From Burkholderiales bacterium (lineage in GTDB: Bacteria; Pseudomonadota; Gammaproteobacteria; Burkholderiales; Burkholderiaceae_C): a stretch of 64,000 bases of DNA. Under the pieces are notes generated by a model. That model was not told where the DNA came from and did no database searches. It saw only the letters and a program-made list of their open reading frames with translations. The DNA is taken from NCBI GenBank assembly GCA_003963115.1, contig RXJQ01000008.1, positions 1 through 64,000 on the forward strand. Reading direction: 5' to 3'. The position numbers and the translations under genes are program-made. Of the stretch, positions 1 through 8,504 are shown piece by piece. Every line of letters starts with the position of its first letter. Within the stretch, counting starts at the first letter, position 1.

Positions 1-51
1 GTCTTTGGTCGGCCTGTTCTCATCGCGGTATCTCCGTTCCCAAGATACCGC

Positions 52-3000
52 ATGGCATTCAAGATTAATGCCAGTTATTTGCAGGACACAACACTAGCAG
101 CGCAGGGCACTAAGCCAGAACGGGAGGCGCAGGCGCTTTCGTTAGCGCGACAACTTGACATCCCCCAACCGGCCGTAGAACAAAACCTAGATCAAGCCCA
201 GCAGTCTGCTCAATTGCAGGGCAACCTCAAGACGCTAGACGGTAGCCCGGAGCTCTCTGCTTTCGTCGCCAACAACCCTCTAGCCGCCCGTATCGCCCAA
301 GATGACTTCAACAAGCTAGGCGTCATCGAGCAACTGACAACGGCACTCAAAACGGGCGCAAGCAGTGCACTTCTTTCAAACCAACTTGGCCGCGCAGGCA
401 ACGTCAAGCAGGCCGCCGACTTGGCAGGGCAGCAAATGCCCCAGACAGACAGAGAGATTCAGACCCTTCAGGGAAAACTGGCCGCGACACCTAAGCTCAA
501 TGGCGCAATCGGGACGGTTCAGAACGCCACGGGCTTCTTGACTGGCCTGGTCGATAACGCCATCTCCGGCTTACCGGAAGCCGTTGGCGGTGGGGCGCTA
601 GGCCTGTCAGCTGGCGGGGTTGGGGCTGTTCCAGGAGCCCTAGTCGGTGAAGCCATTGGCTTCAATGCAGACATGGCGCGTGTGGCGGCCGGTAACGCTT
701 ACCTTAAACTCAACGAAATGCGCGGCTCTGACGGCCAGCCAGTTTCCGAGGCAGGTAAGCAGTTCGGCGCTATTTTCACAGGCGTGGCCACCTACATGAT
801 TGGCAAATATGCCAGCGGCGTAGAAAGCAAATTGCTGGGCCAGACTGCCGAGTCGCTTTCTCAGGAGGCTATCACTCGGGCAGTTCAGACCCCCACTTTC
901 ACAGCTGCTGTCGCCAGGATGGCCGCCAACACCGCAAAGGGTGCGGCGCAAGGTGCTGGTGTCATGACGGCCATGGAAGCGTCCAGCATCATGGGCGAGG
1001 AGATCGCCAAGGCTGTCAGCGATGGGCACTTCAACAGCGATCCGGCAGAGATCATCGAACGCCTCAAGGACTCGGCCATCAATGGCGCGATCCTGCTTGG
1101 CGCTATGCACGGCACCATGCACGGACTCGGGCTGTACGGTGATTTCCGCGCAGCGCAAAATGCCGAAGCCCAGACGCAGGTGTTCAAGAACTTGCTTGAC
1201 GGCGCGTCCGAGTCCAAGTTGCGCGACAGGTCGCTGCAAGACTTCCAGGAGTTGATGCAGCAGCAGACGGACGGCACACCCGTAGAAAACCTTTACGTGC
1301 CAGCCGAGCGCATCCGCGAGTTGTACCAAGGCGCGCGGCTTGATCCGCAGGCCTTGACGGACAGAACCCAAGATCCGCTTTTTGGTTTTGTGCAGGACAT
1401 GCCCAAGCAGCTGGCAGAGGCTGCAGGAACCGGTGGCGACGTCGTGATCCCGACCGCTGATTTCGTGTCTCACCTGGCTGGGTCCGATGTGGCCAACCAT
1501 TTGCTGCCTGACATCCGCGTGGGCTCAGATGCCATGAGCATCAACGAGGCCAAGCAATTTCAAAGCGAATACGCTGAGCGCATCAAGCAGGCAACCGATG
1601 AGGCATCAAAGGCGGACCTGAGCGACAGTGTGCAGCGCATCACCGACCAGGTGCGTCAGCAAGCCATCGCGGCAGGCTATAGCGACACTCTAGCCAGCAA
1701 GTACGCCGCCATCTATGCCGCGCGCTACGCAACGCGGGGCGAGCGCCTGGGTATTGATCCATTCGATGCCTACCAGCAATCGGGCATCACCATCCAGAAA
1801 GGCGAAGCCGATCAGGCTGCAGTGGCGCCACGCGAGTTCGCGCAAGCGCAGCGCGGCAAGATTGGCTTTAGCGACGGTAAGGCGCTGATCAGCATATTTG
1901 CCAACAAGGACTCCAGCACGCTGATTCACGAATCCGGCCATGCGTGGCTGGAAGAATTGATGCAAGACGCCAACCGGCCAGACGCCCCAGCGCAGTTGAA
2001 AGACGACATGCGCACGGTGTCCGATTGGCTGGGCCACGAAGGCGAAAGCATCTCCACTGAGCAGCATGAACAGTTCGCGCGCGCGGCGGAAGCGTACTTC
2101 ATGGAGGGCAAGGCCCCTAGCGCCAAACTGGCCCGCGTCTTCAGCCGCTTCAAGCAGTGGCTGACTCGGATCTATCAGACCGTCTCAGGCCTAGACACCC
2201 CCATCAATAACGACATTCGTGGCGTGTTCGACCGGCTGCTAGCCACAGACGCCGAGATCGATGAAGCGCGCAAGACCACGGGGCTGGAGCCCAACTTCAG
2301 AGACCGTCAACAAGCTGGCATGACGTCGGCCGAGTGGAGCGCCTACACCAAGGCCATCGACAAGGCCAACCAGCAAGCCGAGTCCACCATGCTGGACAAG
2401 ATGATGTCCAAGGTGCGGCGCCAGCGCACAGCCGAGTACAAGGCCGAGCGCACCAAGGCTGTGGATGAGGCGGCCACCGAAGTGGACAAGCGCCCAGACA
2501 TCCAGGCGCTGACCCTGCTGACCAAGGGCAAGATGCCTGACGGCAGCGAGATGGCTATCAAGCTGTCCAAGGCAGACATTGAGGCCACCTACGGTAAGAA
2601 AGGTGCGACCGATCTGCCCAAGGGCGTCACTAGCAAGGATGGCGTTCACCCCGATGCTGTGGCCGAGATACTGGGTTTTGATTCGGGCGACGAACTGGTC
2701 AAGTCCCTGCAAAGCCTGGAGCAGCAACAGCGCGAGATCCGCCTGCAAGAAGGTGAAAAGCGAGGCATCCGCCAATACCTCATTGACCAGGCAGCCGACC
2801 AGAAGATGGAGCCGCACACGCACGACCTTCTTGACGAGGGGTCTATTCGTGATGAGGCTGTGGCCGCCGTGCACTCAGAACAGCAAGCGCAACTGCTGGC
2901 CCAGGAGCTGCGTTATCTGCGCCGCTCGGCCGCCCGTGAGCTTGAGGCCAGAGGCAAGGGCCGCAAAGACGTTGAACAGGCCAAGACTCAAGCGGATTGG

Positions 3001-5877
3001 GACGCTGCAGAAGCTGATTTGCTGAGCCAGATCGACAAGGCCAAAGACCAAGCCAAGGTAGATGCGCTCAAGCAGAAGTTGGCTGATCTGCGCATGACGA
3101 TCAGGTGGAACGAAGCCGAGGCCAATACTGAGCAGGCCAACCTGCGCGAGTCCGTCAACGTCACCAGGGTCATGCTCGATGGCATCCGGAAACATGTGGA
3201 CACCATCCTGGCTAACAAAACGACTGCCGAGGTTGGGCGATTCAACCTCTACCTGCGGGACGAGCGCAAGGCAGCGGCTGATGTGCAGCGCGCCATCCTC
3301 AAGAAGGACTGGGCAGAGGCCGCAGCGGCCAAGCAGCGCCAGATGCTGTCGCACATCTTGTACACCAAGGCAAAGGATGCTGCAGGCGAAGTCGACCGCG
3401 CCGAAGCAAAGTTCAAGCGCCTAACCGACAAGCCGTCGTTCAAGGGCGTGGACCAGCAATACACCGACCAGATCCATGATCTGCTGGCGCGCTTTGGTTT
3501 TGATTCTGGGCGTGGCGAAGAACTGGCGCGCGGCAAGGCCAAAACCCTGGAGGCCTTCGTCAACGACAAAGCAGCCGAAGAAGGCATTGAGTTGGCAGTA
3601 GATCCGGCCCTCTACACCATGGCAGGCAAGCCCCTGGACGCCATGACCATGACGGAGTTTCGCGCACTCAATGAGGCAGTGGACTCCATGCATGAGATCG
3701 GGCGTGGCCAGAAGATGATCCTGGTCGATGGCCAGATGCGCGACTTCGATGAGGTCAAGGCCGAGATTGTGGCGGCCATCCGCGCACTGGGCGAGCGCAT
3801 GAAGTCGGATTTTTACGACCCAGCAGACGCTGGCAAATTGGCTGCAGCCAAGGAGAGCATGTTCACGATGGGGCGCAGCGTGGACGCATCGCTGACCAAG
3901 CCTGAGGCGTTGTTTGACCAGATCGACAAGGGCGACCCATTTGGCATCATGAACCAGGCGGTGTTTCGCCGCCTCAAGGAAGGCCAGGCAAACGAGGATC
4001 GCTGGCAGGACGCCGCGCGACAGGCTTTCACGGCTGCGGTCAAGGCATCCGGTAAGGATTGGTCAAAGCACCTGAACGACACGGTGCCCAGTGAGCCCGG
4101 CTTGGTCAACCCAGAGACCGGCCGCCCCATGAAGCTGACCCGCAAGCGCATGCTGGCCATGGCGCTGAACTGGGGCAACGATGGCAACCGCGTCAAGTTG
4201 GCCGAAGGGTATGGGTGGTCACCCAAGGTGATCCAGTCATTCCTGATGCGCAATATGACCAAGGCCGATTGGGACTTCGTGCAAAGCGTTTGGCGCATGT
4301 TTGATGCGCACAAGCAAGACCTGGACGAACTGCAGCGCCGCGTTACTGGCGTGGGCCTAGACATGGTCAAGGCCGATGCATTTGACACACCTCACGGTCG
4401 CTACGAAGGCGGCTACTACCCCATCGTGTACGACGCCAAGAAGTCGTTCAACGCGGAGACGCACGCCGAGAGATCCGTCGATGCCATGTTCCCCAACAAC
4501 TACACCCGTGCGACCACGCCCAAGGGTTCTACGATTAGCCGAGTGGAGGGCGTCAAGCGACCCATTGAATTGAGCCTGGACATTGCGCCATGGAAGATCG
4601 GCCAGGTAATTCACGACCTTGCCTTCCGTGAGGCAGTCATGGCGGCCGATCGGCTGCTCTCCTCTGATTCTGTCAAGAAGGCCATGGACGATGTGCTTGG
4701 GCCCGAGTACCGCAAAACCATGCGCCCGTGGTTACAGCACATTGCCAACTCGCGCAACATCAATGACGCCGCGATGAACTGGGTAGACAAAGCCATCTCC
4801 CAGGCCCGCATGGCCACGGTCATGGTGGGCATCGGCTTTCGCTTGTCGACCATGTTCAAGCACGGTTTCTCGGCCATGTCCAATTCTTTCAAGGAGCTGG
4901 GCCCGGAGTGGATGATCAAAGGCGTCAGGGAGTTCTACGCACCCGGCCAGATCAAGGCCAATTGGGACTTCATCACCAGCAAGTCGGCCGAGATGAAATA
5001 TCGCATGAACGCCTACGACAAGGATGTGGCGACCAGGTACGCCAACTTGCTCAACGACAACGCGCTGACCAGGTTTCAAAAGCAAGCCCAGCACCTTGGG
5101 CATCTTGGTGTGTCCTACCTGGATCTAGGTAGCGCGGCGCCCACGTGGCTTGGCGCCTATCGCAAGGCCATGTCAGAGGGCAAGTCAGATTCTGATGCGG
5201 TGTTCATTGCAGACAAAACGGTGCGCAATGCTCACGGCGCTCAGGGCATCACAGACACGGCTGCCATTCAGCGGGCTCACGGCGCCTACAACCTGATCAA
5301 CATGTTCTACGGGTTCTTCAACCACGTCTACAACCGCCAGCGCACGATGTTCATGCAAGGCGCTGAAGGGCTGCGCAACGTTAAGGCTGGCGAGTATCGG
5401 GCGGCATCGAAGAACTTCTCGGACGTCTTGGCCACCAGCTTCTGGTACGTCGCCGTGCCAGCCCTGGTCGAGGCCATGGCCACCACTGGTGGCCCCAACC
5501 AGGACAAGGATGAAGGCTGGGGCGAGTGGGCCGGCAAAGCCATAGCAGCCGAAATCCCTGCAGGTATTCCGATTCTGCGTGACATCGCCAAGGCTGCGAT
5601 TGAGGGGCGCGACTACGAGATCAGCCCGATTGCCAAGACCGTCAATGACGTGCTCAAGGCTGGCCACGACATCTCCAGTTATGTGCAGGGCAATGACCCA
5701 GATGAGAGCTTTGCAAAGCACATCACGACCGCGGCTGGTTATTTGACAGGGTTGCCGACTGCGGCGCCGTTCACCGCGGGCAAGTTCCTTTGGGACGTCA
5801 ACGACGGAGATGCCGACCCAGAGAGTGTTCGTGATTGGTACTCGGGTATTACCAGGGGCAAGGTGGATCACCACTGA
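52..5877 (+). CDS. Giant phage virion/polyvalent protein with HExxH metallopeptidase-like motif
   Basis: 1941 residues. Proteins of this size and build occur in podovirus-like phages and prophages, where they are thought to be virion-internal or injected multi-domain proteins. A Gly/Ala-rich hydrophobic stretch lies at about residues 160-205. An HESGH motif (residues 626-630) is followed about 60 residues later by an EQFARAAEAYFMEG segment that could supply a third zinc ligand, as in the metallopeptidase-like domain common in such proteins. Residues about 750-1100 are charged, helical and coiled-coil-like. The C-terminal 400 residues, with hydrophobic patches around residues 1580-1800, resemble the C-terminal domain of large polyvalent phage proteins (LPD38 type, from memory). 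The ATG at 52 is kept because related proteins begin MAF(K/N)IN, although the ribosome site is weak. The phage assignment is firm; peptidase activity is inference. Confidence 0.75.
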   Translation: MAFKINASYLQDTTLAAQGTKPEREAQALSLARQLDIPQPAVEQNLDQAQQSAQLQGNLKTLDGSPELSAFVANNPLAARIAQDDFNKLGVIEQLTTALKTGASSALLSNQLGRAGNVKQAADLAGQQMPQTDREIQTLQGKLAATPKLNGAIGTVQNATGFLTGLVDNAISGLPEAVGGGALGLSAGGVGAVPGALVGEAIGFNADMARVAAGNAYLKLNEMRGSDGQPVSEAGKQFGAIFTGVATYMIGKYASGVESKLLGQTAESLSQEAITRAVQTPTFTAAVARMAANTAKGAAQGAGVMTAMEASSIMGEEIAKAVSDGHFNSDPAEIIERLKDSAINGAILLGAMHGTMHGLGLYGDFRAAQNAEAQTQVFKNLLDGASESKLRDRSLQDFQELMQQQTDGTPVENLYVPAERIRELYQGARLDPQALTDRTQDPLFGFVQDMPKQLAEAAGTGGDVVIPTADFVSHLAGSDVANHLLPDIRVGSDAMSINEAKQFQSEYAERIKQATDEASKADLSDSVQRITDQVRQQAIAAGYSDTLASKYAAIYAARYATRGERLGIDPFDAYQQSGITIQKGEADQAAVAPREFAQAQRGKIGFSDGKALISIFANKDSSTLIHESGHAWLEELMQDANRPDAPAQLKDDMRTVSDWLGHEGESISTEQHEQFARAAEAYFMEGKAPSAKLARVFSRFKQWLTRIYQTVSGLDTPINNDIRGVFDRLLATDAEIDEARKTTGLEPNFRDRQQAGMTSAEWSAYTKAIDKANQQAESTMLDKMMSKVRRQRTAEYKAERTKAVDEAATEVDKRPDIQALTLLTKGKMPDGSEMAIKLSKADIEATYGKKGATDLPKGVTSKDGVHPDAVAEILGFDSGDELVKSLQSLEQQQREIRLQEGEKRGIRQYLIDQAADQKMEPHTHDLLDEGSIRDEAVAAVHSEQQAQLLAQELRYLRRSAARELEARGKGRKDVEQAKTQADWDAAEADLLSQIDKAKDQAKVDALKQKLADLRMTIRWNEAEANTEQANLRESVNVTRVMLDGIRKHVDTILANKTTAEVGRFNLYLRDERKAAADVQRAILKKDWAEAAAAKQRQMLSHILYTKAKDAAGEVDRAEAKFKRLTDKPSFKGVDQQYTDQIHDLLARFGFDSGRGEELARGKAKTLEAFVNDKAAEEGIELAVDPALYTMAGKPLDAMTMTEFRALNEAVDSMHEIGRGQKMILVDGQMRDFDEVKAEIVAAIRALGERMKSDFYDPADAGKLAAAKESMFTMGRSVDASLTKPEALFDQIDKGDPFGIMNQAVFRRLKEGQANEDRWQDAARQAFTAAVKASGKDWSKHLNDTVPSEPGLVNPETGRPMKLTRKRMLAMALNWGNDGNRVKLAEGYGWSPKVIQSFLMRNMTKADWDFVQSVWRMFDAHKQDLDELQRRVTGVGLDMVKADAFDTPHGRYEGGYYPIVYDAKKSFNAETHAERSVDAMFPNNYTRATTPKGSTISRVEGVKRPIELSLDIAPWKIGQVIHDLAFREAVMAADRLLSSDSVKKAMDDVLGPEYRKTMRPWLQHIANSRNINDAAMNWVDKAISQARMATVMVGIGFRLSTMFKHGFSAMSNSFKELGPEWMIKGVREFYAPGQIKANWDFITSKSAEMKYRMNAYDKDVATRYANLLNDNALTRFQKQAQHLGHLGVSYLDLGSAAPTWLGAYRKAMSEGKSDSDAVFIADKTVRNAHGAQGITDTAAIQRAHGAYNLINMFYGFFNHVYNRQRTMFMQGAEGLRNVKAGEYRAASKNFSDVLATSFWYVAVPALVEAMATTGGPNQDKDEGWGEWAGKAIAAEIPAGIPILRDIAKAAIEGRDYEISPIAKTVNDVLKAGHDISSYVQGNDPDESFAKHITTAAGYLTGLPTAAPFTAGKFLWDVNDGDADPESVRDWYSGITRGKVDHH

Positions 5878-5903
5878 TCGCGAATCAAGAGGAGAAACAG
5901 TCG

Positions 5904-6197
5904 ATGAACAGTAATGAATTGATGCAGCACGAATGCGCCCAACCGCCGCGCGTTGGGCCAAATGAGGCCGACATCAAGAAGGCTTGTGCCGAACTGGTTT
6001 GGCTGCATCAAGCCAGCACGGCGCGCATCGCAAGCATCGCTCAACAGTTCTTGTGCGTAGAGCCACAGTTCTTGGCAGAACTCAAGTCGCAGCTCAGTGT
6101 TCACTTGGACCTCGTGTCGCAGGAAGACATTGACTCGCTTGCTTGTGCCGTCATCACCCTGGCTCGGGCATGTGCCTCGGGCCCACGCCACCATTGA
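5904..6197 (+). CDS. Small phage protein, first of three similar neighbours
   Basis: 97 residues, no recognised domain. The start is the ATG at 5904, 8 bases after a strong GAGGAG ribosome site; an upstream in-frame extension overlaps the giant virion gene and is unlikely. The central part reads CAELVWLHQ and the C-terminal part LACAVITLARA. Both find counterparts at the same relative positions in the next two genes, suggesting tandem duplication. It is predicted soluble and helical. Its place between the virion protein and the terminase-like gene makes it a late or packaging-linked phage gene, but no function can be assigned. Confidence 0.6.
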   Translation: MNSNELMQHECAQPPRVGPNEADIKKACAELVWLHQASTARIASIAQQFLCVEPQFLAELKSQLSVHLDLVSQEDIDSLACAVITLARACASGPRHH

Positions 6198-6207
6198 TAG
6201 GCACCAC

Positions 6208-6477
6208 ATGTCAGGAACCATTGAATTTGATCCTCCGGCCTGGGCCATTGGCGACGCATACGCCAAGCTTGCATGGCTAATGCTCGGCCCAAAGCTTCAG
6301 GACCTGGACAACATCGCCTATGAGAACGAGGCTATCGACGCGATCTGTCGACCACTTCTTCGACAGGCACTTCGCCCGCTGATGAAGCCTCACCTTCCAC
6401 ATTCCATCGACGTCTACGCGGACGCCATCCTGGTGTTGACTCGACACCGAATTTTCATGAGAGACCTCAAGCCATGA
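6208..6477 (+). CDS. Small phage protein, second of three similar neighbours
   Basis: 89 residues, unrecognised. The start is the ATG at 6208, 10 bases after the preceding stop. Its stop overlaps the next gene in an ATGA arrangement, which implies translational coupling. It shares YAKLAWLML near the N-terminus and YADAILVLTRH near the C-terminus with similarly placed segments in its neighbours. The middle contains a basic and proline-containing stretch (RPLMKPHLPHS). It is probably a helical phage protein; its function is unknown. Confidence 0.55.
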   Translation: MSGTIEFDPPAWAIGDAYAKLAWLMLGPKLQDLDNIAYENEAIDAICRPLLRQALRPLMKPHLPHSIDVYADAILVLTRHRIFMRDLKP

Positions 6478-6728
6478 TTACTTCTTATGTAGGCATCCCA
6501 ACTGTCGTCGCACTTGCTTGGGCCAAGCAAGAGCTTCGCTGGATTGATGAGAACGTATCCAAGGAATTGATTGACAGTGCACGCGCCTTTGCTGGCAGCG
6601 AAGACAGGCTGCACACCATGGCGCGCGATGGCCTGCTGCAGCTGACGAAGCTGAAACCCGATCAAGTTGAGCGCACCATCGCAGCAATCCTTTTGATCGC
6701 ACGCCACGAGTCTCATGCACCCACCTGA
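6474..6728 (+). CDS. Small phage protein, third of three similar neighbours
   Basis: 84 residues, unrecognised. It begins inside the stop codon of the previous gene (ATGA) and overlaps the next gene by 14 bases, so the block 5904-7209 is probably translated as one coupled unit. KQELRWIDE near the N-terminus and TIAAILLIARH at the C-terminus match the pattern of the two preceding proteins. It is predicted to be all-helical. A phage structural or packaging accessory is possible, but nothing in the sequence fixes the role. Confidence 0.55.
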   Translation: MITSYVGIPTVVALAWAKQELRWIDENVSKELIDSARAFAGSEDRLHTMARDGLLQLTKLKPDQVERTIAAILLIARHESHAPT

Positions 6729-7209
6729 CGCCATCGAGAAGCTCGACAAGCTGGGTATCGCCTGGTTCTGCGACAGGATCATTGGCGGTGCCAGCATCAC
6801 GGCCTTGGCAAAGGCTGCTGGCGTTTCTCGCGGATCGCTTATCAATTGGCTGGCCGCTGATCCCGAGCGCCAGCGTTTGGCTCATGATGCACGGCGCCTG
6901 TCGGCCAGTGCCTTTGACGATAAAGCCGAGACAGTGCTGCTAGAGGCTAACGACAAGTTTGAACTTGCAAAGGCCAAAGAGCTGGCGCACCACTACCGCT
7001 GGCGTGCCTCGAAGATCTCGCCGGAATATGGTGACCGTCAAGAGCTGGTTGGTGCCGGTGGCGCGGCACTCATTCCCGATCCGTATGAAGGATTGTCTGA
7101 TCGCGATCGGCACCTTGAGGCGGCGCGTCGGGTCATGTTTGTTCTGGCCAGAGGTGCGGCCGCAGCTGAATCACAAGCTTCAACCTCAGCGAACTTTGCT
7201 TCGACTTGA
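6715..7209 (+). CDS. Phage terminase small subunit-like protein
   Basis: 164 residues. Residues about 20-50 form a helix-turn-helix (ASITALAKAAGVSRGSLINW), as expected of the DNA-recognition part of a small terminase. The middle (AKELAHHYRWRASKISPEYG) and the C-terminal segment with VLARGA resemble small-terminase-like proteins of podovirus-type prophages. Known small terminases bind pac or cos DNA and present it to the large ATPase/nuclease subunit. The expected large-subunit gene is not found after 7209. The start overlaps the previous gene by 14 bases; a downstream start would remove part of the first helix. A general phage HTH protein is the alternative. Confidence 0.6.
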   Translation: MHPPDAIEKLDKLGIAWFCDRIIGGASITALAKAAGVSRGSLINWLAADPERQRLAHDARRLSASAFDDKAETVLLEANDKFELAKAKELAHHYRWRASKISPEYGDRQELVGAGGAALIPDPYEGLSDRDRHLEAARRVMFVLARGAAAAESQASTSANFAST

Positions 7210-7283
7210 TTCCCCAAAGTTCGTGCCTATACAACGATCCCGCCAACAAAGCTTCATCCAGATTGGCTCGCACGTTGTCCGCG

Positions 7284-7913
7284 TCAAGTCTTGGGTCTCG
7301 CTTCGGAGAGTGGCTGTAGCCGCGCTAATTGCTCATGCGCCAACGCAATCATTGAGCCATAGACCAAGCTCATCTGTCCATCTGGCCACAGCAAGGGTTG
7401 GTCGCACTCATGAGATTTGGGCAAGTCATCCAACCTTTTGAGTAGCTGTGCGCGTTCATGTTCGAAACGAGCGATAACCCCTTTGAGGGAGGCCTCAGAT
7501 GTGGACGCCTCGACAATCAGGCGCAACGCCTCAATCTGCGCATAAGCTTCGCTTAAGTAGAACGAGCGGTGTACCGATTTGTCTATGAACTGCCCTAAGC
7601 CTAGGCCACCAAAGAGGGCAACCAAGACAGAAAGGTACTCGCGAAGAGATGTGAATTCACCGCTCTCGTCAATCCCTCCCCAATCTGCAGGTAGCCAGAA
7701 CAAAAGTGCGTGCGCTCCGGCAAACAAGCAGACTAGCAAACCCACAAAGGCCAAGCTGACAAACACCTTTTTTTGTCGGCTCATTAACCTTGCACTTTGC
7801 GTCGAATACAAGGCCAAGCTACCTCCTTTAGAGGCCAGGTAAATGTAGGCCAAGAGGCACGAGAGCGACGCGACGGACAACAATACAAAGGCGACCCGAA
7901 ACAGACTTTGCAC
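7284..7913 (-). CDS. Hypothetical inner-membrane protein with three TM segments
   Basis: About 209 residues. Three hydrophobic segments (roughly residues 3-26, 48-73 and 88-106 from this start) are followed by a soluble, helical and charged C-terminal half of about 100 residues. The GTG at 7913 is chosen because GGAGAG lies 6 bases upstream; an in-frame TTG at 7925 has no better site. No family is recognised. It lies between the prophage end and defence-type genes on the opposite strand, and its GC is clearly below that of the chromosomal genes further right. A prophage cargo or superinfection-type membrane protein is possible but unproven. Confidence 0.55.
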   Translation of the reverse strand: MQSLFRVAFVLLSVASLSCLLAYIYLASKGGSLALYSTQSARLMSRQKKVFVSLAFVGLLVCLFAGAHALLFWLPADWGGIDESGEFTSLREYLSVLVALFGGLGLGQFIDKSVHRSFYLSEAYAQIEALRLIVEASTSEASLKGVIARFEHERAQLLKRLDDLPKSHECDQPLLWPDGQMSLVYGSMIALAHEQLARLQPLSEARPKT

Positions 7914-7962
7914 GAGACTCTCCAACCCAAGTTATTGGTCCGATGTTATTCGACGTTACTGA

Positions 7963-8439
7963 TTAATTTGGCCGCACCTGCATCTGCTTTTAAGGACCGA
8001 CAGCGATACCGGCGAGGTCCGCTCAAATATCGGCGTCTATCCCAAACACCAGGCGGGTGAACTGAGCTACACCATGGACGGCCATTCATTCTGGCCGCTC
8101 ATCCAGATCACCACCACGCCGTGCACGTTCGGCGGCTCACGGGTCTGGTTTCAATGCCCGCGCTGCCATGGCCGATGCGCCAAGCTGTTTCTGCGCAGTG
8201 GCCACTTCCGATGCCGCAAGTGCAACCAGATCAGCTACCAGACCCAGAGCGAGGATGTGATCGGTCGCATGTGGATCGCGCAAGCCAGGATCGAGAACCG
8301 GCTGGGCGATCATCTGTCCCGGCCCAAGTTCATGCGGCAAAAGACCTATGACAGCTTGCGGGCGCGCTATTGGGATCTGGAAGCAACGCGCGAAGATGCG
8401 TTCTGCGATTTCGCGGCCAGACTCGGATTGCTGAGATAA
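7963..8439 (+). pseudogene. 5'-truncated zinc-ribbon protein gene
   Basis: The reading frame is open from just after a TGA at 7960-7962. Protein-like sequence starts near 7990, well before the first ATG at 8074 (121 codons). The translated region before that ATG (GEVRSNIGVYPKHQAGELSY) matches the beta-rich segment that normally precedes the zinc ribbon in a Proteobacterial family of about 190 residues, so the ATG is internal and the real N-terminus is missing. The ribbon has CPRC (the third Cys is replaced or shifted, CHGRC) and CRKC pairs in the order expected for one zinc site. The C-terminus looks complete. No ribosome site precedes the ATG at 8074. I read it as a decayed gene; residual expression from 8074 is possible. 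Confidence 0.6.
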
Positions 8440-8504
8440 AGCGCCGGGAATCGACTTCTCTCTTGCGCTAAAGTCCCCTGGATAACATCGCAGCAAGGGG
8501 ACGC

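Larger units (their letters stand above)
1..7209 (+). mobile_element. Right-hand part of a prophage (remnant, cut by the window edge)
   Basis: Five co-directional genes make up this block: a giant virion-type protein, three small overlapping genes and a terminase-small-subunit-like gene. Short intergenic gaps and overlaps (5877/5904, 6474/6477, 6715/6728) are typical of a phage late operon. At 7209 the phage genes stop and a gene of opposite strand and different base composition follows, so the large terminase, portal and head genes expected next to a small terminase are absent on this side. Positions 1-51 precede the first start codon and are too short to assign. I see no integrase or clear attachment site at the right boundary. 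Prophage identity rests on gene content; whether the element is functional cannot be judged here. Confidence 0.75.
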
